Part shown: in pieces, positions 45,480-55,874 of the stretch
How positions within the stretch are numbered: position 1 is the stretch's first letter
How the letters are laid out: each line of letters begins with the position of its first letter
NCBI GenBank assembly: GCA_017311185.1
Contig: JAESUZ010000455.1
Coordinates: forward strand, 310,001 to 374,000
DNA from: Proteles cristata cristata
Lineage: Eukaryota; Chordata; Mammalia; Carnivora; Hyaenidae
DNA length: 64,000 bases
Direction: 5' to 3'
Program-made: the position numbers and the translations under genes
The notes under the pieces: model-generated
Databases searched by the model: none
The model's input: the letters and a program-made list of their open reading frames with translations, nothing else
Told to the model about the DNA's origin: nothing

Positions 45480-45960
45480 TTAATATTGTACCAACTAAGC
45501 ATGTGTCTTAAATACTTTTGGTTCATTTTCCAGTGTTTCTATAACTTGATATGAAACAAGTATATTTCCCTTTGGGTCTGAGTTCTTTTAATCACCACAG
45601 TGTTTTCCAGGTCCACCTGCCTCCAAGGTTGCTTATGCTCATAGCTTGCCCTTTGCACTGCTCTACAGTCCCCCAGGGCGTGAGCCTGTACGCATGTATT
45701 TATCCACTCCACTGCTTTGTTTGCAGCTTGGGGTTGTGATTAAGAACCCTGCCCTGTGTTCGGGCGTCTATGTATATACCTAAGATGAAGGTGGTTGGTC
45801 CTGAGCGAAAGGTTCCCTACATGTTAGCAAGTAACTTCAGACTGTTCTGTGAGCGGTTGTTCCCGTGGAGTATGGAGGTCTCACAGCCCTCAGAATGGTA
45901 AAAACGAATCATCCTGATCACCGAGTGATGTTTACTTGTACACATTTGAAGTGAAATATG
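45480..45960 (-). mobile_element. Ancient L1M fragment
   Basis: TGTTTGCAGCTTGGGGTTGT, CTATGTATATACCTAAGATG, GTTCTGTGAGCGGTTGTTCC run in the order of antisense L1M 3' sequence. Strongly decayed. Confidence 0.55.
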
Positions 45961-45995
45961 ACATCGTCTGTGGATCATGTAAGGCCTTGAAAACA

Positions 45996-46350
45996 TATGC
46001 CACGAATTAAATTGTGTTCCCTCAAAATTCGTATGTTGAAGCTCTAACCTCCCAGTGCAATGGCACTTGGAGATGGAGGCTTTGGGAGGTGATTATGTTC
46101 AGATGAACTCATTAGGGCTGCCCCCTGGTGTGGGATCAGTGGGCTTCAGAGAACTGTCTAGAAAGCTTGCTTTCTCTCTCAGTGAGAAGGAGGCATCTTT
46201 AACCCAGAGCGAGAACACTCATCAGGAACAGAGTTATGGGCACCTTGATCTTGGACTTCTAGCTTCCATAAACATAAGAAGGTAAGTAAGAAACTGTTGT
46301 TCAAATTCCCAGTGTGTGGTGTTTTGCTCTGGTCACTGCAGCTCAGTGAT
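45996..46350 (+). mobile_element. MLT1/MST-like ERVL-MaLR LTR
   Basis: ATTAAATTGTGTTCCCTCAA, AATTCGTATGTTGAAGCTCT, TTTGGGAGGTGATTATGTTC, GACTTCTAGCTTCCATAAAC and a GTGGTGTTTTGCTCTGGTCA end follow the MaLR LTR order in sense orientation. No internal viral genes. Confidence 0.8.
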
Positions 46351-46554
46351 GCAGGCTCCCAGAACACACATGAGAAAAAATTTCTCAGATAAAACCCTGC
46401 AGAGCAGAAGCTAGGGTTTTTACGGATAATAGAGCAAAAAGAAAATACATACGCATGTTTTACCTAAGCGCTGATTGGCCCACTCCATTTATAATTGCAA
46501 ACGAGTGTCTCGTGACGCATTGGTCTATGCGTTTCATGTCTTTAAATTTCAGAA
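46351..46554. other. Unassigned sequence
   Basis: Nothing recognised. Confidence 0.4.
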
Positions 46555-46690
46555 CTTAAATCACATCCCTGGAAAAGCCTTGGGCAAGTCACTTAACTGT
46601 AACATTCTTCATCTATAAATCAGGAATAACTCTCTTATCTCATTGGGATATAACTAATCTTTGGCGCCATACCTATGTAGTTGGGATTAG
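46555..46690 (+). mobile_element. MIR SINE core
   Basis: CCTTGGGCAAGTCACTTAAC, TTCTTCATCTATAAATCAGG, AATAACTCTCTTATCTCATT is the sense MIR core. Confidence 0.75.
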
Positions 46691-47297
46691 GTACAATATA
46701 ATATCAATCACTTTTATAATGTGGGCTTATAGTCCCTGATACTGAGGGTAACATCGTTCTGTGCACATATATGCCACCACAGTTTCTGACAAGCCTTGAA
46801 CCCTTTTCTCTACCTAGTGGTACAATGTCGTGAAAGTATGTTGAGTGGTAACAGGTCGAGGAATGGATGGAGTAAGTAGGTTCAAACTTCCCTCCAGAAT
46901 GATGCCCTAAGTTAATGACTGTTGAACATCTGCATTTTTAGAGTGAAGGCAAATGACTCATGGTGGTCGGTGGTGGGACTCATGACTCCCTGAGTTTCTC
47001 AACTTCAGCGCTGTTGACTTCTTGGTCAGATAACTCTGCTGTGAGGCCGTCCCATCTCCTGATAGGATGCATCCTGGCCTCTGCCTACTAGATGCCAAGA
47101 GCATCTTTTCCCCCCAGTTATAACAACGGCATCGACACAACAAATCTCCCAAATCTGCAAATGTTCTTTGGGAGCAAGTTTGAGAACTACTGATCTACAA
47201 TAATGGTCATTGTCTACAGATGGTGGGCAATAAATATTGGTTGACAACTAATGAAAGATTAAGCTAAATCTTGATCTTTTATGCCTCGTATTTATTT
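46691..47297. other. Unassigned sequence
   Basis: About 600 bases. Antisense wording at 46980-47220 (opposing GGACTTCTTGG and CCCAAATCTGCAAA words) was not assigned to a family. Confidence 0.35.
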
Positions 47298-47310
47298 AAA
47301 AATGATAAAA

Positions 47311-47539
47311 CATGAGGCATCTGGGTGGCTCAGTTGGTTAAATGACCTTCTCTTGGTCTCCACTTGCTCTCCACCATGATCTCATGGTTCATGAGTCCAA
47401 GCCCTACATCAGTCTCTGTGCTGATAGCACGGAGCCTGCTTGGGATTCTCTCCCTCCCTCTCTCTCTGCCTCTCCTCTGCTCATTCTCTCTCTCATTCTC
47501 TCTCTCTCTCTCTCAAGATAAACTTTAAACAAATAAAAT
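47311..47539 (+). mobile_element. Older CAN-SINE with TSD
   Basis: CATCTGGGTGGCTCAGTTGG, CATGATCTCATGGTTCATGA, GTGCTGATAGCACGGAGCCT, a TC run, and an A-rich tail. An extra CTCCACTTGCTCTCCA segment sits in the head. Exact 13-base TSD AAAAATGATAAAA at 47298-47310 and 47540-47552. Confidence 0.9.
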
Positions 47540-47552
47540 AAAAATGATAAAA

Positions 47553-47988
47553 AGAAGTGTATTTGTTTTCTGCTTAAATTCATCAAGAGGGCTGAACTTG
47601 GTAAAATAGAATATTGTTAAATTTTGTCAGTACCCCTTCAAAATTATTGCACACAGGTGAACAATAAAATGGAGTCTCTAGCATCTACTTTTATTTCTTA
47701 CCTAAAATTTAGATTGGTGTACTATGAGGGAAGCTGGTGCACAGGGCTCAGATGTTCTCCCTGTCACTTCTCTGACGTGTCACCTTGGGCACATGTCATC
47801 TTCGTAAACTTCTGTTTTCTTCACTATTTCAAAGGTCAGAGGATGAGTATTTAACACTGGGAAATCAGGTTTCTACTTGAGAGTTAACATCTCCTCATCA
47901 CAAGGAGCTATGGGGACGTGTGGGTCATGTGGAGAGTTGTTTGTGTGGGGTGGTTATATTCCTACAGTATTGAATTAGTCAGTAATTA
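47553..47988. other. Unassigned sequence
   Basis: About 440 bases with no recognised element. Confidence 0.4.
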
Positions 47989-48004
47989 CAATTAAAATGT
48001 TTTA

Positions 48005-48222
48005 TTAAAAATTTTTAACATTTATTCATTTTTGAGAGACAGAGAGAGATGGGGCATGAGCAGGAGAGGGCAGAGAGAGAGGGAGACACAGAACCTGAAG
48101 CAGGCTCCAGGCTCTAAGCTGTAGGCACAGAGCCCAGCGAGGGGCTCGAACCTACGAACTGCAAAATCATGACCTGAACTGAAGTTGGATGCTTAGCTGA
48201 GTAAGCCACCCGGGAGCCCCTC
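48005..48222 (-). mobile_element. Felid CAN-SINE (class B) with TSD
   Basis: Reverse copy (TTAACATTTATTCATTTTTG, AGACACAGAACCTGAAGCAG, CCACCCGGGAGCCCCT). TSD CAATTAAAATGTTTTA (47989-48004) against CAATGAAAAGCTTTTA (48223-48238), 13 of 16. Confidence 0.9.
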
Positions 48223-48249
48223 CAATGAAAAGCTTTTAAGCCATATGTC

Positions 48250-48420
48250 ATTCATGAGGATATTTACCCTATTCCTGAGAATTAACCAGATCATGCATTA
48301 TTTTCACTGTACAGTCAAGGACACTGAAATTTGTAGGGGAACAGAGAAAAAAAGTGACTTCCCAAGGTAACAGAGACAGGTTCAAAGTCATATGTTTTGA
48401 ATTGTATCACATGAGGCCAA
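48250..48420 (-). mobile_element. MIR SINE fragment
   Basis: TTTTCACTGTACAGTCAAGG, ACACTGAAATTTG, AAAAGTGACTTCCCAAGGTA and ACAGAGACAGGTTCAAAGTC follow the antisense MIR core. Confidence 0.6.
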
Positions 48421-48583
48421 TCAAGATGGAATTTTGGCATCAAAGAAAGCACCTTTTTAATGCGTTAAAAGCCAAAAAGTGTCCCAAAGGGTTCTGTATA
48501 ACCAGGGTGGATTGTAAAAGAATCTCTATCTTTTTCTGACTTCTCAATAATGGCATTGGCATGTAATTGCGTGTGCATGCCTG

Positions 48584-48615
48584 CACGCACACACACACAT
48601 ATACACACACACACA
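48584..48615. repeat. Short (CA)n microsatellite
   Basis: Thirty-two bases of CA repeats with CG and TA interruptions. Confidence 0.9.
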
Positions 48616-48689
48616 AGTCTAAGGGAGACTGAAATTTCCCAGTTGAAAGTTCAATGCATCACCCATACCGTATAAATCGGTTCTTAAAG

Positions 48690-48900
48690 ACTCAGTTTTG
48701 GTGTTACTTCCTCCAAGAAGCTTCTCTTGCATTGCCCAGAGCAGGCCAGCTGTCCTCTGTGTGTCTGCAGCTCTGTGCCCCATCAGCCCTGCGGAATCGC
48801 TTCTGTCTTGGGCAAGTTCATCACTGCACTGCTGCTCTCAGGCCGTGTCCGGGTCCCGTTGGCATTCGCATCCCCAGTCCACTGAGGGTGGGAGGTATGA
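48690..48900 (+). mobile_element. L2 LINE 3' fragment
   Basis: TTACTTCCTCCAAGAAGCTT then CTCTTGCATTGCCCAGAGCA and GCAGCTCTGTGCCCCATCAG fit the sense L2 3' region (the GGAAGCCTTCC word in mutated form). Confidence 0.6.
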
Positions 48901-49289
48901 CACATACTGTAAGATGCGTATTGAGCCAAACTAACCTTCTCTTTTCAAGAGTTCACAAACTAAAAAGGTCCTGATTCCCTGGTGTGCCCCACACGAGCCA
49001 CCCCATCCCTGTTATACACGCACCCACAGTCTCCTAAGAGCCTGAAAGTTACAACCACATTGGATTCAACAGTAACGTCCAATATCATTTGAATATATAT
49101 ATGTGTTTATTTCTCACACATAATATACATCATGATATATTTGTATGTGTGCATATATAAGTATGCATTTGTATGTACACGCCCATTACACATACACACT
49201 TCAGTGATAATGAGAAATAATTATTTCAGGTATTAGCCTGAACATTTCTTAAAGAAGAAGTGCACACAATTTTTTGGGTCTGTGCTTCC
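48901..49289. other. Unassigned sequence
   Basis: Contains an ATATATATATGTG stretch near 49093-49106 and other AT/TG-rich words to 49190. Nothing else recognised. Confidence 0.4.
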
Positions 49290-49480
49290 AGAGTCGTTTT
49301 TACGGGATCTCCGTCAGGTTACATTCTGTGCTGGGCTGACGCTTGATGCTCAGGGTGTCTCCTCCTCACTGGATTCTGAACTTCTTCTTCAGGGCAAATT
49401 TATGAACATTCTGTGGGTGACCTTGGTTCCTAGCACAGTCCAGGACACAGGGGAGACATGTGGTGTGGGTGTATAAATGT
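49290..49480 (+). mobile_element. Probable L2 LINE 3' fragment
   Basis: CTGGATTCTGAACTTCTTCT, TCAGGGCAAATTTATGAACA and GGTTCCTAGCACAGTCCAGG follow the L2 3' order. Confidence 0.5.
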
Positions 49481-49644
49481 ATGTTTCCTAAAGAGAAAAC
49501 TCTCACATTTCTATGTATATTTCATAACTGGTTGGGCTTCTTGCAAATCAGAATCGATCTACCTGTAGTTAAATATGTTTGAAAACAGACAGTGTTGTTT
49601 GCTTGAATTGTCCACATAAAGGAGGCAAAGTGGGAGAAATTCCT

Positions 49645-49646
<2 letters not shown>

Positions 49647-49693
<47 letters not shown>

Positions 49694-49710
49694 GCACACA
49701 CACACACACA
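49647..49710. repeat. Compound (CT)n(CA)n microsatellite
   Basis: About 29 bases of CT repeat followed directly by about 35 bases of CA repeat with one CG interruption. Confidence 0.97.
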
Positions 49711-50340
49711 GAACACTGCATAACACAATAAAATAGGTGTGGGTAGTCAAATATTTCATGCAGAAAAGTCACTTTGTGCAGCAACCATAATAGGTCCGGC
49801 AGCGGCATGGATGATGAGATTCGGCTGCAGCCATCACCTGGATCCCGGTTATGCGGGTGTACACGCGGCGGCTGGGGTGCCGGCGGGTGAACACGGTACC
49901 GCAGTGAGGAGAACACTCCAGGGAGCAATGTTTTCTATCTAAATACAGACAGGTGTATCGGTCCCGTCATGCCTGTGGCAACTTGGTCCTGCTGTGTATC
50001 TTCACTTCCTGACATTAACAAGTGCTTGCAAGACGATGTTAGAGTCTCAGATTTTAGAAGAATGTGGTCCTAACGGAAACTGTAGACTAAATTCACTTCA
50101 TTGGTTGACGGTCCAGATAACTGATGCCACGAGTGGCAGATGAAACAAAAATAGGTTTCATTGAAGACTCTGAGTTTCTGGAGGGAGAGTTTCTTCTCCT
50201 CCGTCTGCGCTCCCCTCTTGGTAAATAACAGCAATCCTTTCCACTCACCAATCCATCCAGCCGCTCAACTATTTCAAGTTCGTGAGTAGCTACCTGGGCA
50301 ACAATACCTACTGTCTGTGCTCTCCACTTTCTTCTTCTTT
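49711..50340. other. Unassigned sequence
   Basis: About 630 bases. A CpG-bearing patch at 49795-49905 (GCGGCGGCTGGGGTGCCGGC) is too short to be an island. No gene recognised. Confidence 0.4.
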
Positions 50341-50345
50341 TCTTA

Positions 50346-50553
50346 ATGGTTTTTTAAAAATTTATTTTTGAGAGAGAGACAGAGTGTGAGCAGGGGAGAG
50401 GCAAGGAGAGAGAAGGAGACACAGCATCCAAAGCAGGTTCCAAGCTCTGAGCTGGCAGCACAGAGCCCGACGCGGGGCTCGAACTCACAAACCTTGAGAT
50501 CATGACCTGAGCTGAAGCCGGACGCTCAGCCGGCTGAGCCCCCAGGCGCCCCT
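50346..50553 (-). mobile_element. Felid CAN-SINE (class B)
   Basis: Reverse copy (AAAAATTTATTTTTGAGAGA, GAGCTGGCAGCACAGAGCCC, GGGGCTCGAACTCACAAACC, CCCCCAGGCGCCCCT). No clean TSD found. Confidence 0.9.
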
Positions 50554-50559
50554 CTGCTT

Positions 50560-50985
50560 CTCCATGTTCTAGTTCAGGCTTCCTCGGCCACCTGAGGCTC
50601 TTACCACCTCCCCCATGCAAAGCCTGGCCTTGGAGCTGTTCCAGTTTCTCTCAGTCTTCAGATTTGCCCCACCACCTCGTATGTGGGGCTTGGGACAGGA
50701 CGCCGCTGCCTGGACACCTGGGCCGAATTTCCCTGGCTGGCCGCTGCTCCACCCTCCCTCTGCTCTGCAGATGACGGTTCCTCCAGGAAGTGCGCCCTGA
50801 CTTGCACGAGCAGGACTCGCTGTGCTGTTGGCCTCTCTTCCCGGCAACACACAATGTGTGTCTGCTTTGATGCTGATTAGTCTGTTAGAGCTGCCTGCCT
50901 TCTTCCCATTTTAGAACCAGCCTGTGTGTCTGGAAAATAGCCAGCACTTGATAAATGTTTGCTGGACAACAGAGCAGATGAAGTG
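50560..50985 (+). mobile_element. Probable L2 LINE 3' fragment
   Basis: CAGGAAGTGCGCCCTGACTT near 50785 and the terminal wording GCCAGCACTTGATAAATGTT near 50940 are L2-like. The section before about 50770 is GC-richer and only inferred to belong. Confidence 0.5.
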
Positions 50986-51689
50986 ATAATCCTTGCAGAT
51001 CTGGCATCTGTCTTAAAAGGTGGCACCGAATGGTCAATCGGCCTTTTTTGAATGAATAAACACACATCCCGAGATCTGGGAATTCAAGTTTCTGCCAGCA
51101 AAAGGCTGGTCTTCTGCCTCTGGACTCCCACGGTATTTTACATATGCAGACATGGGGGTGCCTTTGTAATTATACCTAGAAGTGGCTTGGTTCTGAGAGC
51201 AAGTGTGATTCATGTTTTTAATATCCCTAGATATTTGTCACCATGCCAGGAAATGCTGTGGATAATTTTTTAAAACGGACCACATCTAAATTGTGAGTCT
51301 TTCCTTAACAATTTGTTCAAGGAATCCCTTTCGTTTTGCTTTTTCAAATGTATATGTAAGATACCCATTAGAAACTGTAAATTAGCAGACATCTCTATAA
51401 TCAGGAGCGAGGGTCTAATTTAGTACCTAATTCCAGTGCGAAAGACGTGTTTCATACTGGGGAGATGAGAGGGCCCGAGGAAAAGGAAATTATAGTTTTG
51501 AGGAGGGCTTGATCAGTTTAACCAAGATCGCTCTAACTAGAACTACTGAGTGAATAGAATTTTAGTGCCATCTGGGCTTAATCCTGGTGCCTTGATCCTA
51601 CGTGACTATTATGTTTCACTGCTATACACAGAGCAATCTGAAATCTCAGATCATGATGACCGCGTTATACATTACTGGTTTTCTACACT
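50986..51689. other. Unassigned sequence
   Basis: About 700 bases between the L2 and the ancient L1. Nothing recognised. Confidence 0.4.
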
Positions 51690-52067
51690 TGGGATTTGGT
51701 TTTCTTTTCTTGGGGTGTGTTTGGTTTTGGTATGAGAGGGCTACTGGTAATATAAAATGTCAGGGTTCCCTCTGCATCTCCTGTCATCTTTTGGAACCGA
51801 TTGTGTAGAATTGGCATCATTTCTTCTCTAAGCACTTGGTAAAATTCACCAGTGAAACCATCTGGGCCTGGAGATCGATGTGCATGTGTGTGTCGGTGGT
51901 GCGGGGAGTGTGGCACATTTAACTACAATTAAATGTATCTAATAGTTATGGGACTATTCACATTGTCTAGCTCCTTTAGATAAGTTTGGTAATTTGTGTT
52001 TTTTGAGGAATTGGCCTATTTTTTCCAAGTTGTCCAATTAAAATTCATAGAATTTTTCACTGAGTTC
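51690..52067 (-). mobile_element. Ancient L1M ORF2 (RT region), segment 1
   Basis: Antisense L1 of an old mammalian type. The minus strand reads SPGPDGFTGEFYQVLREEMM, the RT N-terminal motif, and the plus strand continues with GGAATTGGCCTATTTTTTCC. It breaks off at an AT-rich expansion and resumes at 52973. Confidence 0.85.
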
Positions 52068-52205
52068 TTTTATTTATTTATTATATTTATTATCGTTTTA
52101 ATTATATTTATTTATATATTTATATTCATATTTATATCTATGAATAGTTGTATGTTTATAGATATGTTTACTATATTTATATTTTATTACACTTTTATTT
52201 TATTT
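52068..52205. repeat. AT-rich (TTTA)-type expansion, left part
   Basis: About 140 bases of degenerate TTTATTTA/TATATTTA with rare C or G, inside the ancient L1 at the position of a short AT run. It resembles 52843-52972 across the inserted young L1. Confidence 0.85.
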
Positions 52206-52427
52206 TTTTAAGATTTTAGATTTTTGAAAATATAACTTATTATCAAGTTGGCTAACATACAGTGTGCACAGTGCGCTCTTAGTTTTGGGGTAGAGTCCTG
52301 TGGCTCATCGCTTACATACAACACCCAGTGCTCATCCCAACAAGTGCCCTCTTCAATGCCCATCCTCCATTTTCCCCTCTTCCCCCCCATCCACCCTCAG
52401 TTTATCTCTGTATTTAAGAGCCTCTTA
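52206..52427 (-). mobile_element. Younger carnivore L1 3' end, part 1
   Basis: TTATTATCAAGTTGGCTAAC, TACAACACCCAGTGCTCATC, CCAACAAGTGCCCTC is the older carnivore L1 3' UTR version, antisense. It is interrupted by a SINE and continues at 52651. Confidence 0.9.
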
Positions 52428-52650
52428 CATGGGCGCCTGGGTGGCTTAGTCGGTTAAGCGTCCGACTTTCGCTTAGGTCATGAACTCGCGGTTCGTGGGT
52501 TCGGGCCCCGCGTCGGGCTCTGTGCTGACTGCCAGCTCGGAGCCTGGAGCCTGTTTCAGTCTCTGACTCCCTCTCTCTCTGACCCTCCCCTGCTCACGCT
52601 GTCTCTCTCTCTATCTCCTAGAAATAAATAAAGCATTAAAAAAAAAAAAA
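52428..52650 (+). mobile_element. Felid CAN-SINE (class A) nested in L1
   Basis: Nearly consensus class A copy (GGGCGCCTGGGTGGCTTAGT, GACTGCCAGCTCGGAGCCTG, CTCCTAGAAATAAATAAAGC). TSD AGCCTCTTA at 52419-52427 and 52651-52659. It is the innermost level of a three-deep nest and the only plus-strand SINE after 48 kb. Confidence 0.96.
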
Positions 52651-52842
52651 AGCCTCTTATGGTTTGCCTCCCTCTCTGTTCGAAACTAGTTTTTCCCCTT
52701 TTCTTCCCCCATGGTCCTCTGTTAAGTTTCTCAAGTTCCACATATGAGTGAAAGTATATAATTCTTTCTTTCTCTGACTGACTTATTTTACTCAGCATAA
52801 GGCTCTCAGTTCCATCCACATTGCTGCGAATGGCAAGATTTT
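52651..52842 (-). mobile_element. Younger carnivore L1 3' end, part 2
   Basis: TATGGTTTGCCTCCCTCTCT, CACATATGAGTGAAAGTATA, TTCCATCCACATTGCTGCGA continue the 3' UTR and the extreme end of ORF2. The element stops near GGCAAGATTT, so it is truncated to about 410 bases. Confidence 0.9.
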
Positions 52843-52972
52843 ATTATATTATTTACTATGTTTATTATATTCACTTATATATTTATTTTCACATTTATGT
52901 CTCTTAATATTTATATATGTATAAGTACGCTTATTACATTTATTATTTTATTATACCTTTAGTGGATTATAC
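52843..52972. repeat. AT-rich expansion, right part
   Basis: TATATTATTTACTATGTTTA followed by about 100 bases of AT-rich sequence that aligns approximately with 52068-52205. Confidence 0.8.
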
Positions 52973-54258
52973 TTTTCATGAATTCTATAGTGACATCCGT
53001 TGTTAATTTCTAACACTGGTCATTTGCTTACTTGTTCTCTCCCTTCTCTCCATCAAATTTACAAGAGTTTTATCAACCTCATTGGTATGTTCAAAAAACC
53101 GGTTTTGCTTTGGTTGACTTTCTCTAATTGTTTTCTTCTTTGTTATCTCTTATTTTCTTCCTTCTACATTATTTGGGTTTATTTTGCTTATCTTTTTCTA
53201 ATCCCCTAATGTAGAAGCGTTGACGATTGACTTTGGGTCCTCCCTTCTCTTTCCACATCAGTGTATGGAGTTTGGCATTTCCTCCAGCTGTGCCTTGGCA
53301 CATCCCAAGTGTGCTGTGTTTTCACTTGTGTTTAGTTTAAAATACGTTTAAAAATATTTTCCTTGAGGCTTTCTCTTTTACCCATTGACTTTGTAGAAAT
53401 CTGGAGTTTTTGAATGTTGGGAGATGTGTTGATTATTTTTCCATTATTGATTTCTCTTTTACAAATTGTAGTAATCAAAAAAAATAGTTGATGTGATTTC
53501 AGTTCTTTGAAATTTGTTGAACTTGTTTTTTGATGCCAGGTAGGATAATTCTCAGAGAATGTTCCGCGTGCTCCTGAAAACAGCTTGTCTTCTGCTGCCT
53601 TTGGGTAGAGAGATCTATATATAAATATTGATGGAACTCAGTGGTTGATCGTGGCATTCAGTTCTTCCATATCCTTGCTGGTCTCCCATTTACTTGTTCA
53701 TTCAATTACTAGAAAAGGAGTATTAAAGTCTCCAAATAAAGTAATATGTGTGTTTATTTATTTTCCATTCTATTACTTTTTCCCTTCCGTACAGTTTGGG
53801 CTTTCATCCTTCTCTGGCCAGGTGCACGGAAACTCTGAATTGTTATGTCTCTTTGTAAAACTGGTGCTTCATTGTTGTGTGATGTACTTATTTAAGCATA
53901 ACAATCATCTTTGTTTTTAAATCCACTTTGCCTGAAATAGATAGAGGCACTCTATACGCTTCTTTTTGCATGAGGCATCTTTTTCTATTTGTTGACTTTT
54001 AACCTACCTTGGCAATATACTTAAAGTGAGCCCCAAAATAATTGGGTCATTTTTTCAAAATCTATTTTGATATAATTGGTTTTTTAATTATTGTAGTCAG
54101 ATGACTCTTCTTTAGTGCATTACATGCATTATCGATGCATTTGATTTAAGTCTATCATTCTGATGTTTATTTTATTTTTCCTTCTGCTTTTTATTTCTTT
54201 TTGTCTCTCCCTCCTTTAAATTATTTGAACTTTCTTGTGTAATTTCAATTTTTTTCTA
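52973..54258 (-). mobile_element. Ancient L1M ORF2, segment 2
   Basis: The ancient L1 resumes: ATAGTGACATCCGTTGTTAA, AACCGGTTTTGCTTTGGTTG, TTCTCAGAGAATGTTCCGCG, GGAGTATTAAAGTCTCCAAA are antisense ORF2 from RT back through the endonuclease region in correct order. Many stops. It ends at another SINE. Confidence 0.85.
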
Positions 54259-54261
54259 TTT

Positions 54262-54481
54262 CAATTTTTTTAAGTTTATTTATTTATTTTGAGAGAGAGA
54301 GAGAGAGGATGTGCACATCAGGGAAGAGCACAGCACCCCAGAAAGAGAGGGAGAGAGAGAATCTCAAGCAGTCTCTGCTCTGGCAGCACAGAGGGCCATG
54401 CAGTATTTGAACTCATGAATCATGAGATCATGGCCTGAGCCAAAGTCAGACGCTTAACCGACTGAGCTACCCAGACGCCCC
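54262..54481 (-). mobile_element. CAN-SINE in ancient L1
   Basis: TTTAAGTTTATTTATTTATT, a GA run, CTCTGGCAGCACAGAGG, CGCTTAACCGACTGAGCTAC and CCAGACGCCCC. Diverged, class B or older. No clean TSD. Confidence 0.9.
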
Positions 54482-55476
54482 AAACAATGTTATTTTATTT
54501 GTCTTAATCCCCAAACTTATTTGGATGAACAGAGTGAAAGAATGATTTATCATATTTCCCCAGATAGTCACTATTCTTGGTGCTCTCTCTTGTCCAATGG
54601 TCCTAAATTCCTACTGTGTCGTCTCCCTTCTTTAAGCGGCACTTTTAGAAGGATTTCCCTCAATGAATTCAGTCAGTCTTTCTTTACTGAGAATATCTTT
54701 GCCTCATATTCATTCTTGAGGGATTCTTTTGCTAGGCACGGAATTCTGGGCTTATATTTCTTCTCTTTCAATACGTTCAACACACTCTGCTTCAATCTGT
54801 CGTCCGGGGTTGATGAGAGGCCAGACTCACTGGGGTTATCGTCACCTGAAAACAATAACCATTTTCCTGTTCTGCTTTCATGATCTTTAATTTGACTTTA
54901 ATTTTAAGCAATTTGATTACGATGCATCTGGCCATGGGCTGCTTTTTGGTTTTGCCTGTTTGGATTCAAGGAGCATCAATTATTTGTATGTTTTACACCT
55001 TTCACCAAATTTGGAAGATTCTCTGTCATGATTTCGTCAACACAATTAATTGTTTAGACCCTCCCTTTTCCCTTCTCTTGAAACCTGATGACCTCAGTGG
55101 TGTCTCTCTTGCTCTTATTCCACAGAATAACACACTGTGTTTGTTTATTTATTGTGACTGTTTATTTATTCATTCATTTGAAATAAAATTTCCTTTCATT
55201 TTCCTCTTCTCTTATGTATCCACTGTTCTATCAAGTCCATCCAGTGAGATTTTATTGTATTATTACATTTTTTATTTCTAAGTTTTCCAACTGGTTTTCC
55301 CGATATTTTCTTTTGAAAAAAAATTTTTTTCTTGCCAGTGCTTTTTAGATCAATGTTGTTTCAACATGTTACAGTAGGTAACACTTTTGAGCATTTTTGT
55401 GGCTGGTTTAAAGCCTTTGTTTGATACTTTGGCATCTACACCATCCCATCATTGGGGTCTGTCAATTGATTGTCTT
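54482..55476 (-). mobile_element. Ancient L1M 5' region (ORF1 side), segment 3
   Basis: Antisense: TTTGCTAGGCACGGAATTCT, TTTGATTACGATGCATCTGG, CACCTTTCACCAAATTTGGA, AATAACACACTGTGTTTG and AGCCTTTGTTTGATACTTTG follow the old L1M/HAL1-type 5' region in order. The plus-strand frames of 120 and 133 codons here are antisense artefacts. Confidence 0.75.
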
Positions 55477-55697
55477 AAAAAAATTTTTTTTAATGTTTAT
55501 TTATTTTTGAGAGAGTGAGAGAAAGAGAGACAGAGACAGAATGTGAGTGGGTGAGGGGCAGAGTGAGAAGGGGACACAGAATCTGAAGCAGAGTCCAGGC
55601 TCTGAGCTGTCAGCACAGAAGGGGCTCGAACCCACAGACCAGATCATGACCGGAACCAAAGTCGGATGCTTAACCGACTGAGCCATCCAGGCTGCCC
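55477..55697 (-). mobile_element. Felid CAN-SINE (class B) with TSD
   Basis: Reverse copy (TTTTTAATGTTTATTTATTT, AGACACAGAATCTGAAG-like, ACCGACTGAGCCATCCAGGC). Part of the head (CGACGCG) is lost. Exact 10-base TSD TGATTGTCTT at 55467-55476 and 55698-55707. Confidence 0.92.
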
Positions 55698-55707
55698 TGA
55701 TTGTCTT

Positions 55708-55870
55708 TTTCACAAACTGAGATACTGGTGGTTTTTTCTCCTACTATGCGCACCTTTAGACTGTATCCTGTACATTTCAAATATGATATCATAGGACTGT
55801 GGGACTTGTTCACTGTCTGCATTATGAATTTAATAAGCTACTGACTGCCCTAGTTTCAGGTCACTAGTTC
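55708..55870 (-). mobile_element. Ancient L1M 5' region, segment 4
   Basis: GACTGTATCCTGTACATTTC, AAATATGATATCATAGGACT correspond to the far 5' part of the same antisense L1M. The element's 5' limit is not certain. Confidence 0.6.
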
Positions 55871-55874
55871 CTTT

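Noticed and set aside
54521..55281. Plus-strand frames of 120 and 133 codons
   Set aside because: They lie antisense to an ancient L1M 5' region, and their hydrophobic composition reflects T-rich antisense sequence.
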